Source: Nostoc calcicola FACHB-3891
Lineage (GTDB): Bacteria; Cyanobacteriota; Cyanobacteriia; Cyanobacteriales; Nostocaceae
Direction of reading: 5' to 3'
DNA: 64,000 nt
NCBI RefSeq assembly: GCF_014697355.1
Contig: NZ_JACJRQ010000009.1
Span: 168,440 to 232,439, forward strand
Under the pieces are notes generated by a model. The model saw only the letters and a program-made list of their open reading frames with translations, was not told the origin of the DNA and made no database searches. Numbering within the stretch: the first letter of the stretch is position 1; every line of letters starts with the position of its first letter. Of the stretch, positions 47,598 to 57,040 are shown in pieces. The position numbers were made by a program, and so were the translations under genes.

Positions 47598-48962
47598 ATG
47601 AGTAATGCATCTCGGTTATCCCTAAACTCTAACCCACAAACTGCAACTTCTCCTTTGCGGTTACTTGTATTAAGTAACGGACATGGAGAAGATATAATTG
47701 CAGTCCGAATTTTGCAAGAACTCCTGCGACAATCAAACCCACCAGAAATCTTTGCTTTACCTCTGGTGGGTGAAGGACGCGCTTACGAACAGTTGGATAT
47801 TCCCTTCATCGGTTCAGTACACACTATGCCTTCTGGTGGGTTTATTTATATGGATGGACGCCAATTGGCGCGGGATGTACGCGGTGGTTTATTGCAACTT
47901 ACCCTCAACCAAATTAAAGCGATTCGCCGCTGGGTAAATTCCCAAAAAAAATTAGGTAACAAGAGAGCAATTTTAGCTGTGGGAGATATTGTCCCGCTGT
48001 TGTTTGCAACTTTTAGTGGTGCTAATTATGCTTTTGTTGGTACGGCAAAATCAGAATATCATGTGCGCGATGAAGTTGGATTGTTACCAAAACAATCCAA
48101 AGGTATAACTTGGGAAAACTTTTCTGGTTCAGTGTATCATCCTTGGGAACGTTGGTTGATGAGTCGTCGCCGTTGTAAGGCGGTGTTCCTCAGAGATGAA
48201 CTAACGACGGAAATATTAAAACAATGGCGAATTCCAGCTTTGAATTTGGGTAATCCCATGATGGATGGTTTAGAACCAACTTTTTCATCCGCACAATTTT
48301 ATAGTCAAGCTAGCCAACAACAGGAGACAGTTCGACCTTTTGTAGTGACTCTTTTGCCTGGTTCCCGTCCCCCAGAGGCCTATAAAAACTGGGAAACAAT
48401 TATGATTGCGGTATCTGCATTGCTGACAAGTTTCCAAGAGCGAAATTCGATTTTCCACACTTCTGGAACGGTGGTGTTTTTAGGTGCGATCGCTCCTAGT
48501 CTAGACTGCAATATTTTATCTCAAAGTGTACAATCCCAAGGCTGGCGAACGGAATCACAATCTCCTATCTCAGTTTCTGATGCAAATCTGTTGACATTTA
48601 AGCAAAGAAATGCATATTTACTGTTAACACAAAAAGCTTATAATGACTGTTTGCATTTAGGAGATTTGGCGATCGCAATGGCAGGTACAGCCACAGAACA
48701 GTTTGTTGGTTTAGGGAAACCTGCGATCGCTATTCCTGGCAATGGGCCTCAATATAACCGTGGCTTTGCTGAAGCTCAAAGTCGGCTTTTAGGCTCATCT
48801 TTGATATTAATTGAGCAGCCAGCAGAAGCTGCAAAGATGGTACAGTCCTTATTCAAAGATCCTGATAATTTGCAAATAATCGCCGAAAATGGCGTGCGCC
48901 GTATGGGAAAACCAGGTGCAGCACTACGCATTGCCGAATGTTTACAAGAACGGTTGGGATAA
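47598..48962 (+). CDS. Lipid-A-disaccharide synthase-related protein
   Basis: The 454-residue protein has a GT-B-like layout: LLVLSNGHGEDIIAVRILQE at the N-terminus, MPSGGFIYMDGRQLARDVRG, VGDIVPLLFATFSGANYAFV, and the C-terminal donor-side segment LGDLAIAMAGTATEQFVGLG with KPAIAIPGNGPQYNRGFAEA. This corresponds to the cyanobacterial/plastid LpxB-related family, distinct from true LpxB. The substrate is not established; an envelope glycolipid is plausible. Confidence 0.87.
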   Translation: MSNASRLSLNSNPQTATSPLRLLVLSNGHGEDIIAVRILQELLRQSNPPEIFALPLVGEGRAYEQLDIPFIGSVHTMPSGGFIYMDGRQLARDVRGGLLQLTLNQIKAIRRWVNSQKKLGNKRAILAVGDIVPLLFATFSGANYAFVGTAKSEYHVRDEVGLLPKQSKGITWENFSGSVYHPWERWLMSRRRCKAVFLRDELTTEILKQWRIPALNLGNPMMDGLEPTFSSAQFYSQASQQQETVRPFVVTLLPGSRPPEAYKNWETIMIAVSALLTSFQERNSIFHTSGTVVFLGAIAPSLDCNILSQSVQSQGWRTESQSPISVSDANLLTFKQRNAYLLLTQKAYNDCLHLGDLAIAMAGTATEQFVGLGKPAIAIPGNGPQYNRGFAEAQSRLLGSSLILIEQPAEAAKMVQSLFKDPDNLQIIAENGVRRMGKPGAALRIAECLQERLG

Positions 48963-49079
48963 AGGAGTATTGAGAGTTAGGAGTTAGGAGTTAAGAGTTA
49001 GGAGTTTGGAATTATTATTCTCCCTCATCTCCCCATCTCCCCATCTCCCCCATCTCCCTCATCTCCCCCATCTCCCCCC

Positions 49080-49802
49080 TCACGCTACCAACCCAGAACG
49101 CAAAGCCCTAACAGCAGCTTGGGTGCGATCGTCGGCGCAAAGTTTATTGAGAATATTCCGAACATGGGTTTTGACAGTACCAACTGTAATGTAGAGTTTT
49201 TCGGCAATTTGCCCATTGCTACACCCAGCCACAATCAACTCCAGAATTTCTAATTCTCGTTGAGTTAGGGGGTATGTTTCCAAAACTTGCTCGTATTCTG
49301 TGGCCAACGCTTCGATTTTTACAGTCTTTGGCTTGTCAGAGGTTTGGATTTCGCCAGGAATTCCTTGCCGCATCTTCCGTAATACCACATTGGCGATCGC
49401 TGGATCGATCCAGGAGTTACCGCCATAGGTTGCTTGTATAGCCTCAGTCAATTTACTGATACTTGTTTCTTTCATGTAATAAGAGTCTGCTCCTGCCGCA
49501 AAAGCTGCAAGTACAGCATCCTCTGTGTGATCCATTGTCAGGATAAGAATCTTCGTCGCTGTTTGCCCAGTTTCAGCTTGGTAGCGTCTGAATTTACGGG
49601 TGAGTTCGATGCCATCCATATCAGGCAAGCCAATATCCACAACGGCTACATCTGGCTTTGCTGTTTCCAAAAGTTTTAATCCCTGAGTAGCATTTGCCGC
49701 TTCACCAATCACTTTCAATGCACTGTGAGACTGTAATGCAGCCCGTAGTCCCATCCGTGTTAAGTCGTGATCTTCAATTAAAATAATGCTAATTTCACTC
49801 AT
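49080..49802 (-). CDS. NarL/LuxR family response regulator
   Basis: Start ATG 49802 is preferred (about 240 residues) because the receiver begins MSEISIILIEDHDLTRMGLR; a longer reading from 49838 adds 12 residues. The receiver domain has phospho-acceptor Asp in VAVVDIGLPDMDG, switch Thr in ILTMDH and Lys in YYMKETS. The C-terminal LuxR helix-turn-helix is LTQRELEILELIVAGCSNGQ, with KLYITVGTVKTHVRNILNKL. It is a DNA-binding transcription factor, presumably activated by an unlinked kinase or by one of the hybrid kinases at 51.7-54.2 kb. Confidence 0.92.
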   Translation of the reverse strand: MSEISIILIEDHDLTRMGLRAALQSHSALKVIGEAANATQGLKLLETAKPDVAVVDIGLPDMDGIELTRKFRRYQAETGQTATKILILTMDHTEDAVLAAFAAGADSYYMKETSISKLTEAIQATYGGNSWIDPAIANVVLRKMRQGIPGEIQTSDKPKTVKIEALATEYEQVLETYPLTQRELEILELIVAGCSNGQIAEKLYITVGTVKTHVRNILNKLCADDRTQAAVRALRSGLVA

Positions 49803-49870
49803 CGCTACACTCGCTCTTACACTGTTTGCATCTTTCAAAGTATTACCTTTTGTAATGACTTTTTTTGTTA

Positions 49871-50062
49871 GGAATTCAGGAGTCAGAATACTTCAAGAAT
49901 CAAAAGAACATTAAACCATAATTCAGAATTCAGAATTCAGAATCAATTTGGTGGGGGACTTAAACCCGCCTATTCATCCGCCAGTCATACAGAAAACATT
50001 GCTGTTAGCGGTAGCTAAGGTTTAGCCCATTCTGACTCCTGACTCCTGAATTCTTTCTTGTT
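49871..50062 (+). mobile_element. GAATTC-type MITE-like element, third copy
   Basis: The element contains GAATTCAGGAGTCAGAAT at the left, tandem AATTCAGAATTCAG, TTGGTGGGGGACTTAAACCC, ACAGAAAACATTGCTG, and GACTCCTGACTCCTGAATTC at the right. It lies upstream of the NarL-type regulator. Confidence 0.78.
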
Positions 50063-50554
50063 AAATGAATCAATATATTAATCATATTAGATTCCTTCTT
50101 AATTATGGCTTCTGAAAGGCAGTTGTTTCCAGTCGATAAACCCGTCTATAGCACTGCCTCATCTTTAGCGCCGAATTCTTACTTATGTTTTATTTTCCCA
50201 AACCAAAGATAGATGATCTTTTGACCACTCTGCATCCACCGATAGAAATAATAAATCTCCTATTTTTTGATATTTAGATAGAGTACAAATCTAGCTGAAG
50301 ATATATGGTTACTTGCACAAAAAGGATGAAATATTGATACGAGTGCTAAATTAGTCCTTTTGACTCAAAATTCAGCTTTCAGTTGCGACGATCCCTTAGC
50401 TATTTACTATTATCTTGCACAAAGGTTGAAAAAAGCTTAAGAAAGGACTGACGGCTGGGAACTGAGTTAACTTTCAATTACCAATGCCCAATGCCTTGTT
50501 TGGCCAATGCCCAATGACGATAGTTGCAATAACAAGTTTATACTTGTAATTTTC

Positions 50555-50692
50555 CAAACTTTGAAAGTTTGCGATCGCCGGGAAAACACTAATATTTGTC
50601 TAGCGATCGCTAAGAAAGTTGTCCAAATTCAAGGAGGTAAGATTGCTGAAAATTTACAAACAAGTACACCCAGTACTTGTTTATTCATCTAG
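50555..50692 (+). pseudogene. Histidine kinase C-terminal fossil
   Basis: The frame ending at TAG 50690-50692 reads FQTLKVCDRRENTNICLAIA, then KKVVQIQGGKIAENLQ. This closely follows the end of a HATPase domain, where GTGLGLAIAKKIVELQGGKI is usual. The G2 glycines are mutated (NTNIC) and nothing upstream continues the domain. It is probably the relic of a kinase related to those downstream. Confidence 0.55.
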
Positions 50693-50936
50693 TCTGAACA
50701 ATCTAATGGCTAAAACCGCTCAAGCTTATGGTACACAATAACGGCGTGCAACTCTCACCAATGACTGACGACGGTCGTTGACTCACTCATTTACAATTGT
50801 TTTAAGCTCTATAAAGTATTTTATTTGACTTTATACCAGCCTTGTCTGCTGTGTTCAGTTCAATATTTTTCAGTTTGTTAATTGCTAATTGTTTTAGAGG
50901 CATTGGCCATAAACTAGCAGTTTAGTCCCAATACCT

Positions 50937-51183
50937 ACTAGTAGTTCGTCAAGTGAACTTAGCGGGGTAAAGGGGAAAGGGGAAAGGGGAAAGGTTTTAA
51001 ATCCCTTAACCTTTACCCTTTAACCTTTACCCAGCCCTCACCCAACAATTTTGGGTTGGCAGAGTACTAGTAGTTCGTCAAAGGAACTTTGCTGGGTAAA
51101 GGGTAAGGGGTAAAGGGGAAAGGCTTAAATCCCTTACCCTTTAACCTTTACCCAGCCTCACCCAACAATTTTGGGTTGGCAGA
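50937..51183. repeat. Tandem pair of about 120-bp elements
   Basis: Two direct copies (50937-51065 and 51066-51183) each start ACTAGTAGTTCGTCAA, carry AAAGGGG/CCCTTTACC inverted tracts and end CCCAACAATTTTGGGTTGGC. This looks like a repeat that has duplicated head to tail. Confidence 0.85.
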
Positions 51184-51289
51184 CTATTAGATTAACCACA
51201 CTCAAGATACAGCAAACTCAATTAACCCTCAACAAACGCCTGCAACAGCGATCGACATACTACCAACGGAGGACAAGGAAATTGATGTT

Positions 51290-51433
51290 ATGAATGTCAA
51301 GTCTACTTTCATAAAAATTAATATTACTAACCTGGCTCACCTTACAGGTGATGAACTAGAGACACTTAGAATGTTAGGCGGCGATCGCCGCCAGCCTGTT
51401 AAAGATATGCCAAATGACACTTGCTTTTCCTGA
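51290..51433 (+). CDS. Candidate 47-aa peptide with a double-glycine motif (doubtful)
   Basis: ATG 51290 to TGA 51433 encodes MNVKSTFIKINITNLAHLTG followed by DELETLRMLGGDRRQPVKDM and PNDTCFS. The segment LTGDELETLRMLGG resembles the C-terminal part of a double-glycine leader. GGAGG lies about 20 bases upstream, rather distant. No export or modification gene adjoins it. It could be chance or a relic. Confidence 0.22.
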   Translation: MNVKSTFIKINITNLAHLTGDELETLRMLGGDRRQPVKDMPNDTCFS

Positions 51434-51746
51434 TTTGGTGTCATAAATTAGCACCGACTATGAGGCGGTCTGTTCTTCTGGTCAAGAGAGTTATGGCAAC
51501 TGCCATTCAGAATTCAGAAACGATCCTAAGTCTAGTATGATTGGTATACTGATTTAGTCAATATTGTCTCGATCCTTTAATTATTCTGAATTTTTGAATT
51601 TTGAACATATTGGCTCTCGTGCAAAATGCCTTAGTTAATTAAGTTACAGATTTTAGATGTCAGAAAATCTTACATTCTTTAATAGGATAATCTGAAAAGA
51701 GAAATGTTATACATCAACCTATGTTTTACGGCGAAAATAAAAACCG

Positions 51747-53081
51747 ATGGAAGAAACGCTGAAAATTTTGGTTGTAGACGATGACGAAGTAGACCGGATG
51801 ACAGTACGCCGTGCCCTGATTAAAGCAGGTGTGCAAATGAATCTGTCTGAGGTAGGCGATGGCAATGATGCATTCTCTGTCTTAAGCAGTACTACCTATG
51901 ATTGTGTTTTCCTCGACTATCGCTTACCAGACCAGGATGGATTAACTCTCATCCAACAGATACGCGCTTCGGAAATTCAAGTTCCTCTAGTAGTCCTAAC
52001 TGGCCAAGGAGATGAACAAATCGCTGTTGAATTAATGAAAGCTGGTGCTACAGACTATCTTTCTAAGTCTAGAATATCTTCGGAAATCTTAGCACACGTT
52101 TTGCGGAACGCTATTCGGGTTTATCGTGCTGAAATGCAGGCAGCTTTGGCAAACCAGCAACTTAGAGAAAGTCACGAACAGCTGATTCGTAAGAACCAAG
52201 AATTGGAAAGACAACAGCAACAGATTCAAATGCAAAACTTCAAGTTATTGGAGGCATCGCGGCTAAAATCACACTTTTTGGCTACCATGTCCCACGAACT
52301 GAGAACACCAATGAATGCAATTATTGGTTTTTCGCAAATACTGTTGCGTCCAAAGTTCGGTCAACTAACGCACCAACAAGCGGATATGGTTGAACGCATC
52401 TTGAATAATGGTAAACATTTGTTGATGCTGCTAAATGAAGTTCTGGATTTTTCTAAGTTGGAGGCGGGACGATTAGACTTAAAACCAGAAATATTTGATG
52501 TTTCCAAGGTCATAAATGCTGCTGTAGCAGAAATGCGTTCTCTTGCTGAGGCAAAAAATCTATCATTGCTGGTACAAACAGATTTACAAAATCCTTTGGG
52601 ATTTAACGATCCATTTCGCGTGAAACAGATTTTAATTAACTTGCTCTCCAACGCAATTAAGTTTACAGAGTCTGGCGAAATTTCGATTGAGGTTAAAGAA
52701 CTACCTACAAACCGAGTGGCAATTATCGTTAGAGATACAGGTATTGGGATTGCGCCGAGAGATTTCAAACATATTTTTGAAGCATTTCGCCAAGTCGATC
52801 AAACTATTACTCGCAAATATCCAGGTACAGGTTTGGGTCTGGCAATTGTAGATTCCCTGGTACAAATGATGGGTGGCAAAATTTTTCTTGAGAGCCAATT
52901 GGGAGCGGGTTCAATGTTTAGAATTGAATTGCCACGTCAAGTAACATTGGAAACTGTAGGGGTCGAAGCTCCGATTTTACCGATGGATCGGAATAACATT
53001 TTTTGTTCTACTCAAAATCCACATCAATCATCTTCTCCAGCTAGAAAAACACCAATAGTATCTCCTAAATTTAAAATATAA
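51747..53081 (+). CDS. Hybrid response regulator / histidine kinase
   Basis: In the 444-residue soluble protein an N-terminal receiver (about residues 6-120; Asp in VFLDYRLPDQDG) is followed by a Gln-rich coiled coil (about 130-170). HisKA with SHELRTPMNAIIGFSQ and a HATPase domain with LINLLSNAIKFTESG, DTGIGI and GTGLGLAIVDS follow. It has no membrane segment. The receiver-first order suggests regulation by an upstream phosphodonor. The next gene, of similar architecture, begins 37 bases downstream, so an operon is likely. Confidence 0.92.
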   Translation: MEETLKILVVDDDEVDRMTVRRALIKAGVQMNLSEVGDGNDAFSVLSSTTYDCVFLDYRLPDQDGLTLIQQIRASEIQVPLVVLTGQGDEQIAVELMKAGATDYLSKSRISSEILAHVLRNAIRVYRAEMQAALANQQLRESHEQLIRKNQELERQQQQIQMQNFKLLEASRLKSHFLATMSHELRTPMNAIIGFSQILLRPKFGQLTHQQADMVERILNNGKHLLMLLNEVLDFSKLEAGRLDLKPEIFDVSKVINAAVAEMRSLAEAKNLSLLVQTDLQNPLGFNDPFRVKQILINLLSNAIKFTESGEISIEVKELPTNRVAIIVRDTGIGIAPRDFKHIFEAFRQVDQTITRKYPGTGLGLAIVDSLVQMMGGKIFLESQLGAGSMFRIELPRQVTLETVGVEAPILPMDRNNIFCSTQNPHQSSSPARKTPIVSPKFKI

Positions 53082-53118
53082 ATTACTCCTAAAAAAAACT
53101 GATAAAAGTTGATACATC

Positions 53119-54246
53119 ATGTCTATAGTTGAAAATTATAAAATCGATCGCATTCTCGCAGTTGATGATACACGAGATAATCTAATTTTGGTGCAAACAA
53201 TTTTAGAAAGTGAGGGTTATGAAGTTGATTTGGCTCCAGATGGGATAACAGCTTTGGGGAAAATTGAACAATCTCCACCGGATTTGATTTTGCTAGATGT
53301 AATGATGCCGGGGATAGATGGTTATGAAGTTACACGTCGTATTCGTAATAACCGAGCAATTAGTAGTTATATTCCAATTCTGCTGATTACTGCTTTTCAT
53401 GAATCTAGCGTCGTTGAAGGTTTGGATGCTGGTGCTGACGATTTTATTCGCAAACCATTTGATACCGACGAACTCTTGGCAAGAGTGCGATCGCTGTTGC
53501 GTCTCAAGCACAGTCTCGACGAACAACAAAAAATGGCACGCCAACGAGAAGACTTTGTTTCTCGTCTGACTCATGATTTGCGAACTCCCTTGGTAGCCGC
53601 CGATCGCATGTTAAATCTGTTCGAGATGGAAACATTCTGCAAAATTTCCCCGGAAATGAAAACAGCGATCGCAGTGATGATTCGCAGTAACGAAAATTTA
53701 ATGCAGATGGTGAACACCCTGCTAGAAGTTTATCGCTTTGAAGCAGGTAAAAAAACTTTGAATTGGGAGGTGTGCGATTTGGCAGAAGTCGCTCAAGAAG
53801 TGGTGAGTGAAATCATACCTCTAACTAATGAGAAAGGTTTGACTTTAAAAGTCGATACCAGTAAATTAGACCCACTAGATAAAAATGCTGGTATAGTTAT
53901 GGGCGATCGACTCGAACTCAGACGCGTACTATACAACTTAATTGCAAATGCCATCAAATTTACAGACACAGGAGGCATAACAGTCCGCATTTTTGAAAAA
54001 TCACCACATCCTAAACATCAAGATTGGATAACAATTGAGGTAGAAGATACAGGATATGGAATTGCGCCTGAAGACCAAGTAACAATTTTCGAGCGATTTC
54101 GCCAAGGTAGAAACAAACGCTCAGGTAGTGGCTTAGGACTACATCTATCACACCGAATTGTAGAAGCGCATACAGGAAAAATCCAAGTCGCCTCTGAAGT
54201 AGGAAAAGGCAGCTTATTCACTGTCCAACTACCCAAGAATATTTGA
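53119..54246 (+). CDS. Hybrid response regulator / histidine kinase
   Basis: The 375-residue protein has the same REC-HisKA-HATPase order. The receiver Asp lies in LILLDVMMPGIDGYEV, the Lys in DDFIRKPFD, the phospho-His in LTHDLRTPLVAADR, then NLIANAIKFTDTGG, DTGYGIAP and GSGLGLHLSHRIVEAH. The HDLRTP box places it with a different kinase subgroup from its neighbour. It is probably co-transcribed with 51747 and convergent with the receiver at 54304, suggesting a local phosphorelay, which is inference. Confidence 0.92.
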   Translation: MSIVENYKIDRILAVDDTRDNLILVQTILESEGYEVDLAPDGITALGKIEQSPPDLILLDVMMPGIDGYEVTRRIRNNRAISSYIPILLITAFHESSVVEGLDAGADDFIRKPFDTDELLARVRSLLRLKHSLDEQQKMARQREDFVSRLTHDLRTPLVAADRMLNLFEMETFCKISPEMKTAIAVMIRSNENLMQMVNTLLEVYRFEAGKKTLNWEVCDLAEVAQEVVSEIIPLTNEKGLTLKVDTSKLDPLDKNAGIVMGDRLELRRVLYNLIANAIKFTDTGGITVRIFEKSPHPKHQDWITIEVEDTGYGIAPEDQVTIFERFRQGRNKRSGSGLGLHLSHRIVEAHTGKIQVASEVGKGSLFTVQLPKNI

Positions 54247-54303
54247 GATTATTTTTACTTAATATTGCTTGTAAAAAAAACTCAAAAATTTTCTGCTAGA
54301 GTA

Positions 54304-54759
54304 TTAATCTTGGCAAACCTCAAAAGCTGAGTGAAGACTGAATTTTCCCTGAAGCAGGCGACGAATTACGGCCTCTAAATCTTCGAGCATGTAGGGTTTG
54401 CTGATGTAATCATTAAAGCCAGCCTTCAGAATACGCTCTCGATCCTCCTTACTGGCTAAAGCTGTAACTGCAACCACTGGAATTTTGTAAGTTAGGGGTT
54501 CTTGCTTCAAATGGCGCACAACATCGATACCGCTTAGACCTGGTAACAAAATATCCAACAAGATTAAATCAGGTTGATATTCTTTAGCCACCAGCACCGT
54601 TGCAGAACAATCTGTTTGACAAATGAATCTACAACCAATTGATTCAAGAGCATAGCTAATTAGCAGAAGACTATCATCATGGTCTTCCACTACCAAAATC
54701 AAAGGCTGGTGAGAGTTTTGCTTCTTTTCACCACTCATGAATGAATGTGCCAAATACAT
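54304..54759 (-). CDS. Single-domain response regulator (CheY-like)
   Basis: Up to 151 residues; an internal ATG at 54735 (MSGEKKQ...) would give 143. It is a receiver domain only: LILVVEDHDDSLLLISYALE, phospho-Asp in LILLDILLPGLSGIDV, switch Thr in VVAVTALAS and Lys in DYISKPYML. With no output domain it would act by protein contact or as a phosphorelay intermediate. It is convergent with the hybrid kinase gene, with 57 bases between stops. Confidence 0.92.
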   Translation of the reverse strand: MYLAHSFMSGEKKQNSHQPLILVVEDHDDSLLLISYALESIGCRFICQTDCSATVLVAKEYQPDLILLDILLPGLSGIDVVRHLKQEPLTYKIPVVAVTALASKEDRERILKAGFNDYISKPYMLEDLEAVIRRLLQGKFSLHSAFEVCQD

Positions 54760-55867
54760 CTCTTCTCCAGAAGATTTTATTAGGATTCATTGTCTTTCTT
54801 GAGAGATACAGACGAGGCTTCCTGGAAACGATAAGATAGTGGTCAGTCAGGATTAGGTTTTTTTTTGCTTTGGCTTAGCTGAATAATCCTTGCCCATGCA
54901 AAAAACGCTGAGGATAAGAAAGCCTCAAGCTCATAGCTTTAGCAGATACTTTTCGATTATACGCAAAATTACAAAATATTTTCTTAATGGGTTCATAATA
55001 ACTTTATATAGTAAAGCTATAGAAACTTCAAATGATTATTTGCAACAGTATTGCTTGAACTATCTGCCTGTAAAATTAAAAGATACTGAAGCTTAAGCAA
55101 TAACACTACCAGATGTTAAATTAATTACTAAAACTTAAGTAATGAATCCAATTTAACAGCCATCATTTATTTAGTTTCACTACTTGGGTTCAAGTCTCCT
55201 ACAAAGAAAATAGAAAGCATTAGTGCTAAAGCAGTATTTTGAGAGAGTTTCGCAGCTTGAGGTTATTGACAAATCGGTAAGAGTGACTTTAGGGACAGCA
55301 GAGCATTAGAAGATTGCTATTTTAAACTGTCTATTAGTTTACCATACAGGTGACGCAGAAATTTATTTTTAGATAATTGCAATTATTTAAGATTGTATAA
55401 AACAAAAATATTAAGTACTTGGGCGTAAATAAATTCAAGCTTCTCAGTAAACCGATCTAATTAAATGTCATTACGTAGATCGACTTTTTAATTAGAGGAT
55501 GTTTGAAAAGTCATGATTGATGTATCAAATATTTTTACCCCTCCCTAACCCTCCCCGATGTATTGGGGAGGTAACTAGATTCTTCTTGTTTCCCGCCAAT
55601 GCGGGAGACTAAGGGGGGTAACAACGTAATGAAAATCACAGCCAATCTCTTTTAAAAAAACCTCTTATGGTACGGAATGCAGTGAACCTTAGTAATCGTA
55701 AATATTCTATTATACATTTTGATAATTTTAAATTTTTAGTCAATTTTAGAGTAATTGTTTTTGTTTATGAAAATTATAAAATTAGGGTTTATTTATCATT
55801 CAAAACAATAAATAAATTATTTCATAGTTAGCTACTCATAATTAATAAACTAATTAAATTTTGAAAA
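54760..55867. other. A/T-rich intergenic region
   Basis: I see no convincing gene here; an open frame at 54890-55096 has atypical composition. A G/C-rich interspersed repeat (55535-55620, CCCTCCCTAACCCTCCCC and related) resembles sequence at 10321. A small hairpin with a T run (CGATCTA...TAGATCGACTTTTT, about 55455-55488) could be a weak terminator. Confidence 0.4.
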
Positions 55868-56082
55868 AGAATTCAGAATTCAGAATTCAGGAGTCAGAAT
55901 AAATCATTCGGGTATTCAGACCCGCGACTGATTAAAGACCACCAAATCTACGATTTTGTGGGGGTGCAAAAACGCCGGTGATTCAGACGCTCCTGCGTCG
56001 CTAACGCTTCGCTATCCGCCACTCGCACAGAAAACATTGCTGAATTCTGACTCCTGACTCCTGAATTCTGTTCGATAAAATA
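55868..56082 (+). mobile_element. GAATTC-type MITE-like element, fourth copy
   Basis: It shares with the xisH insert the blocks GAATTCAGAATTCAG, CAGACCCGCGACTGATT, AAGACCACCAAATCTACGAT and CACAGAAAACATTGCTGAAT, and the right end CTGAATTCTGTTCGATAAAA. About 40 extra bases (GCGTCGCTAACGCTTCGC-type repeat) interrupt the middle. Confidence 0.82.
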
Positions 56083-56316
56083 AACATGAAAAATATAATT
56101 TAACTCTTCAAACAATTAAAGCTAAAATAGCTCAGTCTATGATAATAATTTTGCAAAATCACTCTAAAAAATAAATAATTATTGATTTTATAGCTTATGT
56201 ATAAAAAATATTTCAACTTCTAACCCTAGAACTAATTCTATGTCTAAAGATAGTTAAAATATTAGTCATATTGTCCATAAAAACCACTATCAAATTTGAA
56301 AATTTTTGAACACATC

Positions 56317-56415
56317 CTAGAGGAAGATGATTATAATTAAGACCAAGTTTAAATTAATTTTGGTGTGTCGAATAACTGCTTTCTATGGAGGTTTAGCGCT
56401 CAGCTAAGCCTTTTT
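56317..56415 (+). ncRNA. NsiR1-like sRNA repeat unit A
   Basis: The 5' block CACATCCTAGAGGAAGATGA matches the other units. The middle block has TTTAAATTAATTTTGGTGTG. The terminator stem is GGTTTAGC / GCTAAGCC (56389-56396, 56402-56409) followed by TTTTTTATT. The predicted transcript is roughly 56328-56415. Promoter and RNA are inferred. Confidence 0.6.
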
Positions 56416-56464
56416 TATTATTACTGTAATTTATTTGTGACTAAATTTATAAAATATTTGTCTA

Positions 56465-56562
56465 CTCTCTTAAGACAGATGTATTTATTAATTTAAATGA
56501 CTAAATTCTCCTGATAGACTCTACTCTTACCTAAGGCTTGCTTAACAACCAAGCCTTTCTTT
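56465..56562 (+). ncRNA. NsiR1-like sRNA repeat unit B (divergent)
   Basis: A more diverged unit with TAAGACAGATG, then ATTTAAATGACTAAATTC, and the stem AGGCTTG / CAAGCCT (56534-56540, 56550-56556) followed by TTTCTTTATT. Between it and unit A (56389-56409 terminator) there is no gene. Confidence 0.5.
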
Positions 56563-56774
56563 ATTAATTCAATTTGCTATGGGCGTCTGCTTTCATTTGC
56601 AGAATTTACTCGTATACACCCTGCTAATACATTGCCTTACCATGAACGATTAATATGCGAGTCCGATTTGATTTATGAAATAATCTAAGTATTTATTTAA
56701 GGGGTATCTGGGCACCAACTTTTGCTTAAGTAAGTGGTATTCATCTCTAGGGTGTACTATGGCGTAGTCTAATA

Positions 56775-56915
56775 TCATGTCCGCTTGATTACTTATTAAA
56801 ACGTAAGAACCCCACCCCGCCAAAGCTGCGCTCTGTCTTCCCTCCCGAAGAGCGGGGAGGGGCTGGGGGTGGGGTACAATGACTGTGGAAATCATAACTA
56901 ATTATCCGGACTTGA
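56775..56915. mobile_element. MITE with IS630-type termini (copy 2)
   Basis: A 141-base element with ends TCATGTCCGCTTGATTACTT and AACTAATTATCCGGACTTGA. TA lies on both flanks (56773-56774 and 56916-56917). The interior G/C hairpin is like that of copy 1 (4729-4852) but with an internal addition. It lies just downstream of the glycosyltransferase genes. Confidence 0.8.
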
Positions 56916-57040
56916 TATAAGACACCTAAATCTTTAACTGGTGCCTTAGCCCGCGTAACGCTAGGTGTATTTCTCCAAATCAAATATGAGTCCTATAGTC
57001 ATCACAAAAATATTACAACTCAACTTTACTTTTTCAGCAT

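Noticed and set aside
54890..55096. 68-codon plus-strand ORF
   Set aside because: It has no recognisable similarity and unremarkable composition in an A/T-rich region. A ribosome binding site is not evident.
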